This document shows, piece by piece, positions 6,949-13,271 of a stretch of 64,000 nt of DNA (position 1 is the first letter of the stretch; the number at the start of each line of letters is the position of its first letter). The stretch spans positions 1 to 64,000 of the forward strand of contig JAFTPP010000034.1 in NCBI GenBank assembly GCA_017463255.1. The letters run 5' to 3'. Both the position numbers and the translations under genes were made by a program. Source of the stretch: Lachnospiraceae bacterium (GTDB lineage: Bacteria > Bacillota > Clostridia > Lachnospirales > Lachnospiraceae). The notes under the pieces were generated by a model. The model did no database searches and was not told where the DNA came from. It worked only from the letters and a program-made list of their open reading frames with translations.

Positions 6949-7017
6949 GAAATGGCCCGCGATGAGGCAAGACACGGAAAAGCGTTTGAAGGTTTATTAA
7001 AGAGATACTTTGCGTAA
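6949..7017 (+). pseudogene. 3' remnant of a rubrerythrin gene (presumed attachment site of the element)
   Basis: The frame ending at TAA 7015-7017 encodes EMARDEARHGKAFEGLLKRY followed by FA. This is the conserved C-terminus of clostridial rubrerythrins that carry the second diiron-ligand motif (E-x-x-R-D-E-x-x-H). Upstream of Glu at 6949 the frame is no longer rubrerythrin-like and soon hits a stop at 6874. Only the last ~22 codons remain, followed by the natural terminator at 7046-7082. The rest of the gene is expected at the far left end of the element with its 3' end restored by the element's own copy. An 8-bp inverted repeat AAGGATTT...AAATCCTT (6920-6946) sits directly at the junction. 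Confidence 0.8.
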
Positions 7018-7045
7018 GCTATAAGCCGTGCAATAAGTCAATAAT

Positions 7046-7082
7046 AAAGCTCTCTGCAAGTTTACTTGTAAGAGAGCTTTTA
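7046..7082 (+). terminator. terminator of the rubrerythrin gene
   Basis: A stem AAAGCTCTCT / AGAGAGCTTT, with additional pairing CAAG/CTTG inside and T residues after, lies 28 bp beyond the rubrerythrin stop codon. Confidence 0.8.
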
Positions 7083-7131
7083 TTGTTGGCTTATTATAGG
7101 GCGCCAGCCCGACATGAAATAGCCCGCAGGG

Positions 7132-8073
7132 CTATGAATGGGCATGGCTTAATAACTTCTTAATTTCGTCCTCAATCTGCCTAATAACCTTTATAAAATC
7201 TGCATCAGACTTACCGGTAGGGTCTTCTAAGCCCCAGTCATCATCAAATCCTCTTCCAATAAACGGGCATTCCACATTACATCCCATAGAAATAGCAATA
7301 TCCGGGTTCGGAATTTCTGCAAGGGTTTTAGAATACTGGTTTTCTTCCATATCAATTCCATAAAGCTCTTTCATAAGTCTGACTGCGTCCTGATTAATCT
7401 GCGGCTTCGTCTGGGTACCTGCAGAATAGCATTCAAAAGAATCCGACAAAAACTTCTTTCCCAGAGCTTCTGCAATCTGACTTCTGCACGAATTATGAAC
7501 ACAGACAAATGCGACCTTTTTCTTCTGTGAAAAAAACGGACATTTTTCTTTGATACATTGCTCATTTTGATTACTATATGAACAGGTAATCTTGTTTTTT
7601 ATTAACTTCACTTCATAATTGGAATTGATATAATCAATCGCTTCTTCAAAAGCAAGGTAGGCATCTCTTTTACAACATCTTGGGCCACCTACCCCTGCCA
7701 ATCGGCCTAAAGCCTTAGAAGTAAACATCATATGATTTCCCCAAGAATTATCAGTACTTAAAGGACCTGTTCCATCAATAATGGATAAGGCTGCTCCCAT
7801 GGAACTTACTGCACCACACACTCCCCACATACCGCAGGTCGCACCGGGCATTTGCAGTCCTCTTTTCATCATTTCATATAAACTTGCCTGTAAGTCAATT
7901 TTTCCACCCGCATTATAAAATGCAGTAAGCAGTGCTGCCCCATCCAAAACATGGTGCTCAGGCCCATGCATTCTTACAAAATCTTTCTTTGCAATATTGA
8001 AAAAAACTTGCACCGGACTGCAACTATCCTCAAGCAGGCAACTCTCTACGATTTTCTTTGCTCTTTCTTCCAT
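7132..8073 (-). CDS. DUF5714 / arsenate reductase (LMW phosphatase fold) fusion protein
   Basis: This 313-residue protein has GGGAGGA before its ATG. Residues 1-180 match a DUF5714-type domain: FVRMHGPEHHVLDGAALLTA, a Cys-bearing GATCGMWGVCGAVSSMGAAL, GGPRCCKRDAYLAFEEA. Residues about 185-313 are an ArsC of the low-molecular-weight phosphatase fold: VAFVCVHNSCRSQIAEALGK (P-loop C-x5-R type), the redox pair region ISMGCNVECPFIG, and DWGLEDPTGKSD. The reductase half should reduce arsenate or act on a related oxyanion using a Cys relay. The role of DUF5714 is unknown; its conserved Cys and His suggest metal or redox work. There is no arsenite pump or ArsR next to it. A small hairpin (7119-7135) overlaps the stop codon. 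Confidence 0.85.
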   Translation of the reverse strand: MEERAKKIVESCLLEDSCSPVQVFFNIAKKDFVRMHGPEHHVLDGAALLTAFYNAGGKIDLQASLYEMMKRGLQMPGATCGMWGVCGAVSSMGAALSIIDGTGPLSTDNSWGNHMMFTSKALGRLAGVGGPRCCKRDAYLAFEEAIDYINSNYEVKLIKNKITCSYSNQNEQCIKEKCPFFSQKKKVAFVCVHNSCRSQIAEALGKKFLSDSFECYSAGTQTKPQINQDAVRLMKELYGIDMEENQYSKTLAEIPNPDIAISMGCNVECPFIGRGFDDDWGLEDPTGKSDADFIKVIRQIEDEIKKLLSHAHS

Positions 8074-8193
8074 AGCATTCCTCCCACCTTACAAATATAT
8101 CGTACACATCCCTCTTATGCAAGAATGATTGCACTAACCTTTTCTTTATGATACACTCTAAGTACACATTGTGTTTATTATAAGGAGCGCATT

Positions 8194-8400
8194 ATGGACT
8201 ACAGTAAAAGAATTAAGGACTTAAGAGAATCTACCGGCATGAATCGTAAAGAATTCTGTGATTATTTCAAGATTCCGTATAGAACTGTCACCGAATGGGA
8301 AAGAGATAACCGCCATGCACCCGAATATGTGATTCGATTACTCGAATACTATATCCATGCCGAAAAACTTACAAAAGAAAAACCAACAAAAGATTCTTAA
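8194..8400 (+). CDS. small XRE-type HTH protein
   Basis: This 68-residue protein starts after AAGGAG (8181-8186). Almost its whole length is a helix-turn-helix (YSKRIKDLRESTGMNRKEFC, then IPYRTVTEWERDNRHAPEYV). It is followed after 26 bp by the GH25 lipoprotein gene in the same orientation. It may be a DNA-binding regulator for itself and that gene. The turn region (FKIPYRTVTEWERD) resembles phage-type repressors of toxin-antitoxin or immunity modules, but no partner is present. Confidence 0.8.
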   Translation: MDYSKRIKDLRESTGMNRKEFCDYFKIPYRTVTEWERDNRHAPEYVIRLLEYYIHAEKLTKEKPTKDS

Positions 8401-8426
8401 AATCCCTATTAATTTGGAGGTTACTC

Positions 8427-9518
8427 TTGAAGAAAAAATATACTTTTACATTCATTTTTATACTAATCTGCTCTCTTGCAGTTTCTTGTGGAAAACACAC
8501 AGAAGATTCCACAGTAAAAGATGCACAAGCACAGATTCCTAGCACCGGTAACGAACCAATCACGGATTCCCCCACAGTGGATGAACTGATAATTAGTGTA
8601 CCCGGTATAGATGAATCTACGGATGATAAAGAACCGGCAGATGAACCTGTGACGGATGTGCCAAGCGAAGATGAAACGGACGAACCGGATACTACCACCC
8701 CGGATGCACCGGAACCGGAGCAATCTGCCACCGGCAGCACCACTGCTACTGAGCCCTTGCTAACCGAATCAGGAACCCTTCACTTTATTGATGCTTGGGG
8801 TGAATGGCACGATGCCGAAATTGTACCGGGCATCGCTGCCCATCCATATCAGTTAGAGCAGCTTACCATTACCGAAGACGGTGTTTCCTATACCGGCGAT
8901 GATAATTATACTGTCCGCCGGGGGATTGATGTATCGAAATGGCAGGGAAGCATTAACTGGGATAAGGTAAAAGCTGAAGGAATCGAATTTGTCATTATCC
9001 GATTAGGCTTCCGTGGATACGGTCAGGCAGGCAATATAAAATTAGATCTCCGCTTTCATGAGAATATGAAAGGAGCCAAGGAAGCCGGCCTTTTAGTAGG
9101 TGTTTATTTTTACGCTCAGGCCATCAACGAGGAAGAAGCCATTGAAGAGGCAGAGTTTGTTCTGGATGCCTTGGAAGGATACGAGCTTGATTTGCCGGTT
9201 GTTTATGACCCGGAATTAATACGTGACGATACTGCAAGAACTGATAATGTAACCGGTGAACAGTTCACCAAGAATACCATTGCCTTCTGTGAAACAATAA
9301 AAGCAGCAGGCTACGAACCGATGATATACAGTAACATGATTTGGGAAGCATTCCTGTTTGACATGACAGCTCTACAGGACTACCCGTTCTGGTATGCAGA
9401 CTATGAACCGCTGCCTCAAACTCCATATGATTTTACATTTTGGCAATACTCTGAAAAGGGAAAAATCAGCGGAATTGACGGGTATGTAGATTTGAATATA
9501 CAATTTCTCACAAAATAA
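8427..9518 (+). CDS. GH25 family lysozyme, lipoprotein
   Basis: This 363-residue protein starts at TTG 8427, which has GGAGG six bases upstream. It has a lipoprotein signal (IFILICSLAVSC, lipid Cys21), then an Asp/Glu/Thr/Pro-rich linker to about residue 120. Residues about 165-363 are a GH25 barrel (RRGIDVSKWQGSINWDKVKA, then GVYFYAQA, then the catalytic strand LPVVYDPE with the D-x-E pair, then YSNMIWEAF, and FWQYSEKGKISGIDGYVDLN). GH25 enzymes are N-acetylmuramidases that cut peptidoglycan. Lipid anchoring and the long linker suggest cell-wall remodelling rather than lysis of others. Confidence 0.93.
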   Translation: MKKKYTFTFIFILICSLAVSCGKHTEDSTVKDAQAQIPSTGNEPITDSPTVDELIISVPGIDESTDDKEPADEPVTDVPSEDETDEPDTTTPDAPEPEQSATGSTTATEPLLTESGTLHFIDAWGEWHDAEIVPGIAAHPYQLEQLTITEDGVSYTGDDNYTVRRGIDVSKWQGSINWDKVKAEGIEFVIIRLGFRGYGQAGNIKLDLRFHENMKGAKEAGLLVGVYFYAQAINEEEAIEEAEFVLDALEGYELDLPVVYDPELIRDDTARTDNVTGEQFTKNTIAFCETIKAAGYEPMIYSNMIWEAFLFDMTALQDYPFWYADYEPLPQTPYDFTFWQYSEKGKISGIDGYVDLNIQFLTK

Positions 9519-9538
9519 TGCAATTTTCGCACAAATTC

Positions 9539-9568
9539 TTGCCAATAATATATATCTTATTGTATAAT
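9539..9568 (+). promoter_or_regulatory. promoter of the STAS-like gene
   Basis: TTGCCA (9539-9544) and TATAAT (9563-9568) are separated by 18 bp, upstream of AGGAGG (9595-9600) and the ATG at 9607. Confidence 0.65.
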
Positions 9569-9606
9569 ACTAAAGTACTATCTTTTATGCATTAGGAGGT
9601 TATGAT

Positions 9607-10005
9607 ATGGCAAAAACAAATGGCGCACAGACAATTGAATTAGTGAATGGAAGACGTATTATTTTATCAACCGGAGTTGGAAAAACAAATATTGATGAAT
9701 TGGTTTGGCTTACCGAAAATATTCTTGCAGACGCAGCTGCATGGAAAGATAAAGGTTGGGCATACATTGCCGATTGTTCTAATATGAAACCGGTAGGACC
9801 AAATGAAGTAGGACAGTTGGTAAAGATGACGAAAGCTTTTGTAGAAGCAGGATGTAAAGCTTTCGGTTTTGCAGAAGGACATTCCGTAATGTTAAAGATT
9901 CAGGCACAGAAAAATACCCAGATGTCTGAAACCGGCGTTTTGGAAGGACATTTTGCTACTGTAGAAGAAGCTCTTGACTGGATTAAAGAAGCTGTAAACT
10001 TATAA
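9607..10005 (+). CDS. STAS-like small cytoplasmic protein
   Basis: This 132-residue protein has a strong AGGAGG and no signal peptide. The pattern of alternating strands and helices (IELVNGRRIILSTGVGKTN, AYIADCSNMKPVGPNEVGQL, GCKAFGFAEGHSVMLKIQAQ, FATVEEALDWIKEA) resembles the STAS/SpoIIAA-like fold. The usual phosphorylated Ser/Thr-containing D-S-x-G motif is replaced by DCSNMKPVG. It stands alone with its own promoter and terminator, and faces a chemotaxis receptor gene in convergent orientation. The exact function is unknown; regulatory protein-protein contact is likely. Confidence 0.55.
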   Translation: MAKTNGAQTIELVNGRRIILSTGVGKTNIDELVWLTENILADAAAWKDKGWAYIADCSNMKPVGPNEVGQLVKMTKAFVEAGCKAFGFAEGHSVMLKIQAQKNTQMSETGVLEGHFATVEEALDWIKEAVNL

Positions 10006-10007
10006 TG

Positions 10008-10047
10008 AAAACGCTGTAAGCATTTCGTTTGCTTACAGCGTTTCTTT
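10008..10047. terminator. bidirectional terminator
   Basis: A fifteen-base arm (AAAACGCTGTAAGCA) pairs with TGCTTACAGCGTTT and is followed by TCTTTTT. It ends the STAS-like gene on the plus strand and the chemotaxis receptor on the minus strand. Confidence 0.9.
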
Positions 10048-10065
10048 TTGTTCTAACATATCATT

Positions 10066-11376
10066 TTATCTTAATACAAATTTTTCAACCATTTTATCAA
10101 GACTTACTGACTGTGCAGAAAGTTCCTCACTCACTGCAGAAGTTTCCTGTGCAGATGCTGAATTACTCTGGACTACTGCAGAAATATGTTCAATGCCTGC
10201 CTCAATCTGTTTTAGCATATCACACTGCTCTTTCGAAGCTGTAGCCGCACCTGCTGCCATACCGGAAAATGCTTCCATGTCTTCTAACATTTTCGCAATA
10301 TCTTCCATGGTATTATTTACAATTCTGTTTCCTGCTTCAATTTCTTCTAATGACTTAACGATTAACTCTCTTGTTGTTACCGCTGACTGTGCACTGTCTG
10401 CTGCAAGCTTACCAATCTGGTCTGCAACTACTGCAAATCCTTTTCCGGCTTCCCCTGCACGGGCTGCTTCAATGGATGCATTTAATGACAACAAGTTTGT
10501 CTGCGAAGCAATATCCTCAATCGCTGCAATAATATTTTCAATCTCTTGCGAAGTCTCTGTAATGCGGTCCATTGCCTGAATAAGCTCGTTCATTTCTTCA
10601 CGGCTCTTCTTTGCATTTTCAGCAGCTACTTTAGCACTGTCTGCTGCTATGGTGGCATTATTGGCACTTTCTTCTGAAATATTAGTTACATCTTCCACTG
10701 TAGCAGTAAGTTCCTGTATTGCTCCCGCCTGGCTTGATGCACCTTCTGCCAACTCTTCTGCACTTCCTGCCAACTGCTCTGAACCATTCATAACCTGTCC
10801 GGCAGCTTCCTGAATCTGCTGTAATGTAGCGTTCATCTGATCATTTAACGTTGTAATGCTATAATACAATGTTTTAAAATCACCAACATAACTATTCGGC
10901 GCAGACGATGTTACATTAAAACGTCCTTCCGACATCTCACTCAGCCAATACTCAGCATCACTTACAACTGCCTTCATCTTGTCACAGGCATCCTTTAACT
11001 CTTCTGCCAACTCGCCAAATTCGTCCTTACTCTCATAAGCTATTTCAATATCCAATTCTCCGTTATGCAGCTTCTGGATTGCTGTCTGGATTTCTCTGAT
11101 AGGTACCAGCATGGAATTAGATAAATCTTTGGCAACCACCTTGCACAAACTCATACACAGTAAAAAGATAAGTGCAACAATAACGGAACCAATAATACCT
11201 CTTCTCATCAATGCAAAATCCCCATTTAAGGATAAAAGCAAAATATTAACAATACTTAGAATCGCCAATATGCCTACTCCTACATATATGGAAACAAATG
11301 ATTTTTTAAATTTATCGTTCATTTTTGCATTTAATAAGCTCTGATTCATTCTGACTTTTTTCTGTTTTTCTTTCAT
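10066..11376 (-). CDS. methyl-accepting chemotaxis protein
   Basis: This 436-residue protein has GGAGGG nine bases before its ATG. Two membrane segments are close together (about residues 33-56 and 62-85), so there is almost no extracellular sensor domain. A HAMP domain (about 85-140, PIREIQTAIQKLHNGELDIE) follows, and then a long signalling coiled coil whose hairpin tip (DIASQTNLLSLNASIEAARA, GEAGKGFAVVADQIGKLA) is the CheA/CheW-binding region. The lack of a periplasmic-type sensor suggests it senses the membrane or cytoplasm. No other chemotaxis gene is nearby. Confidence 0.93.
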   Translation of the reverse strand: MKEKQKKVRMNQSLLNAKMNDKFKKSFVSIYVGVGILAILSIVNILLLSLNGDFALMRRGIIGSVIVALIFLLCMSLCKVVAKDLSNSMLVPIREIQTAIQKLHNGELDIEIAYESKDEFGELAEELKDACDKMKAVVSDAEYWLSEMSEGRFNVTSSAPNSYVGDFKTLYYSITTLNDQMNATLQQIQEAAGQVMNGSEQLAGSAEELAEGASSQAGAIQELTATVEDVTNISEESANNATIAADSAKVAAENAKKSREEMNELIQAMDRITETSQEIENIIAAIEDIASQTNLLSLNASIEAARAGEAGKGFAVVADQIGKLAADSAQSAVTTRELIVKSLEEIEAGNRIVNNTMEDIAKMLEDMEAFSGMAAGAATASKEQCDMLKQIEAGIEHISAVVQSNSASAQETSAVSEELSAQSVSLDKMVEKFVLR

Positions 11377-11494
11377 CAACGCTACCCTCCATTTTTGTCG
11401 AAACGTGTCTGATTTACATTATAGGAAACGTTTTCTTTAAATGGAATGCTTTGTCTGATATACTCAGTTTTTTAACCGAAAAAAGCAGATTATT

Positions 11495-13126
11495 CTATTT
11501 TTTTAAATACAATGTACCCTGAATACGGGTCATTCCCACCAAGGTTGCCATAGACATGCTTCCTCCGGTATAAGGAATGTCACCCGAACAATTATCAAGA
11601 TAAAAACCATAATGGTGTGTGTCATTTGACCATAGATTCGACATTTTACCATCGGTAGTATATGCGTCATAAGTATCGGTTACATCTCCAAACTGATATT
11701 CATAGGTCTCAGGGTCAATACTAAATTCATAATAAGTATTTGATTTGCTGCATTCATAAGCCACTTTAGATATATCTGTATGTAACCTCTCATTGTACTC
11801 CTGTTTTAACAATATATATCTGGTAATAGAAAAATAATCAATCTCGCCAAAGGAATTCTCACCAAAGGAAATTATTTCCTGAATTTCAAAGTAGTCTTCC
11901 CAGTTATCCAAAGTAATAATTACTTCTTCATAATTACTCTTTGGATAGAATGTACTATGCACCTTTGAATTATCTCCTGTTACTTCATACAATGTGAATT
12001 TATAATCTTCTTTTATATCACCGTTCATTTCCCAATCCGTAACAAGTTTGTATATGACACCCTTGTCACTTGTTAATAACAGTGTTAATCGGGTTTCGTT
12101 ACCTGTTTTAATCATCCATGTACCTACGTTATCCCCATATTGAAAACTTCCATTTGATTTAATGGTCATGGCAGGCACATCGTAATCATCGGTTGGAACC
12201 CATGTATCATTCAATACCGATAAAACATCCGTAAAATAATCTGCTTTAACAAACTCGCATACTGATTCATATTTTCCTTTTTCATTTAAGAAATTCAAGG
12301 AAAAATTGTAATACTCTTCATCATCATCATTAATTCCATAACTGCAAGATAATGCATACTGTTTATCAAAATTACCGTTAATCAACAAACGGAAATTCGA
12401 ACTGCTGCATGCATCCCATTCCCAGGTTGCCTCTTTTCCGGCAAAAACACAGGTTCCGTCTTTTCTAAAGGTAAGCAATTTGGAATCATTCTCGTCATAA
12501 TAGCGTGGAATCCACTCACCCTCATATACTTTAAGCACTTTTTCATGGGCTTCTTTTGAATATAAGTCACATAAATGAGTGGTTGATTCACCTTCACAAA
12601 GATATAAAGTCATACTATATGAGGTAGAACCATCCTGTGTATTCCAATAAACGGATACTCTATACTTATTATTTTTGTCCATCAGTTCAAACTCTGCACT
12701 GGAAGAATAAATGTAAGTCATATTCCACTTACTTGTTTCGCCGTTTAAGCTCCAATTGCCGTCCTCCGTTACAGTGATTCTATAGTCACAATCAGCGTAG
12801 GTGCTTGGATACCATTCGCCCACCAGATTTTTAAGAAGCTCCTTCATCTGCTCTGCCTGAGACGCCTCCGCATCAGCATCATCCCCTGCTTCTGAATTAC
12901 CACCGTTAAATAAATCATCAAGACCGGCAGATTGTGAATCTTTTGGATTTTCAAACAGCTTGTTAAGTTCTGACAGAGCTGTCATATAGTTGTTATCCTC
13001 AATTGCCTGAATTAAAGGTTTATATTTCTCGTTACCAAGACTAAGTGCGGAATCATCATCACTACCGCAGGCACATAAACCTAAGCACAATACAAGGGCT
13101 AAAATCATACATAGTTTCTTTTTCAT
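11495..13126 (-). CDS. large lipoprotein with three internal WxP-type repeats
   Basis: This 543-residue protein has signal KKKLCMILALVLCLGLCACG (lipid Cys20). After an acidic linker there are three repeats of about 100 residues, each starting with a Trp-Tyr/Ile/Val-Pro motif and a DG-x-W or DG-x-C turn: GEWYPSTYADCDYRITVTED, GEWIPRYYDENDSKLLTFRK, DTWVPTDDYDVPAMTIKSNG. The repeat looks like a small beta-barrel or lipocalin-like meander. No enzymatic motif is seen. It lies between the chemotaxis receptor and the GH59 gene with its own intergenic spaces, and could bind a ligand at the cell surface. The function is unknown. Confidence 0.75.
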   Translation of the reverse strand: MKKKLCMILALVLCLGLCACGSDDDSALSLGNEKYKPLIQAIEDNNYMTALSELNKLFENPKDSQSAGLDDLFNGGNSEAGDDADAEASQAEQMKELLKNLVGEWYPSTYADCDYRITVTEDGNWSLNGETSKWNMTYIYSSSAEFELMDKNNKYRVSVYWNTQDGSTSYSMTLYLCEGESTTHLCDLYSKEAHEKVLKVYEGEWIPRYYDENDSKLLTFRKDGTCVFAGKEATWEWDACSSSNFRLLINGNFDKQYALSCSYGINDDDEEYYNFSLNFLNEKGKYESVCEFVKADYFTDVLSVLNDTWVPTDDYDVPAMTIKSNGSFQYGDNVGTWMIKTGNETRLTLLLTSDKGVIYKLVTDWEMNGDIKEDYKFTLYEVTGDNSKVHSTFYPKSNYEEVIITLDNWEDYFEIQEIISFGENSFGEIDYFSITRYILLKQEYNERLHTDISKVAYECSKSNTYYEFSIDPETYEYQFGDVTDTYDAYTTDGKMSNLWSNDTHHYGFYLDNCSGDIPYTGGSMSMATLVGMTRIQGTLYLKK

Positions 13127-13214
13127 TACGCTTCCTCTTTTCAGTAATATTTTTATGAAAACTTTTCTTGTCTATTATACGGATATTCATGTAAAAAAAC
13201 AACCAAACCCCACA

Positions 13215-13252
13215 AAAAAGGAGCGTATTTCATAAAAAACACGCCCCTTAAA
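13215..13252 (-). terminator. terminator after the GH59 gene
   Basis: On the minus strand, AAGGGGCGTGTTTT pairs with AAATACGCTCCTT and is followed by TTTT. Confidence 0.75.
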
Positions 13253-13271
13253 ATACTTATCTATTCTCTTT

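Larger units (their letters stand above)
1..7017. mobile_element. right end of an integrative element (ICE/IME type), incomplete on the left
   Basis: This segment has the typical accessory content of an integrative element: HTH proteins, a WYL regulator, small unknown proteins, a serine recombinase, an XRE regulator and a tyrosine integrase whose gene is the last one before a truncated chromosomal gene. The integrase is read on the minus strand, with its 5' end about 170 bp from a 3' fragment of a rubrerythrin gene (6949-7017). That is the layout expected when an element inserts in the 3' end of a gene. No conjugation or replication gene is inside the window, so ICE cannot be told from IME or prophage. 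The left end is outside the window. Confidence 0.75.

Noticed and set aside
1..7017. Transposon of the IS type
   Set aside because: No transposase is present in the visible part; the tyrosine integrase and gene content point to an integrative element.
7083..7118. A hidden short gene between the rubrerythrin terminator and the arsenate reductase
   Set aside because: The stretch is too short and shows no RBS or open frame.
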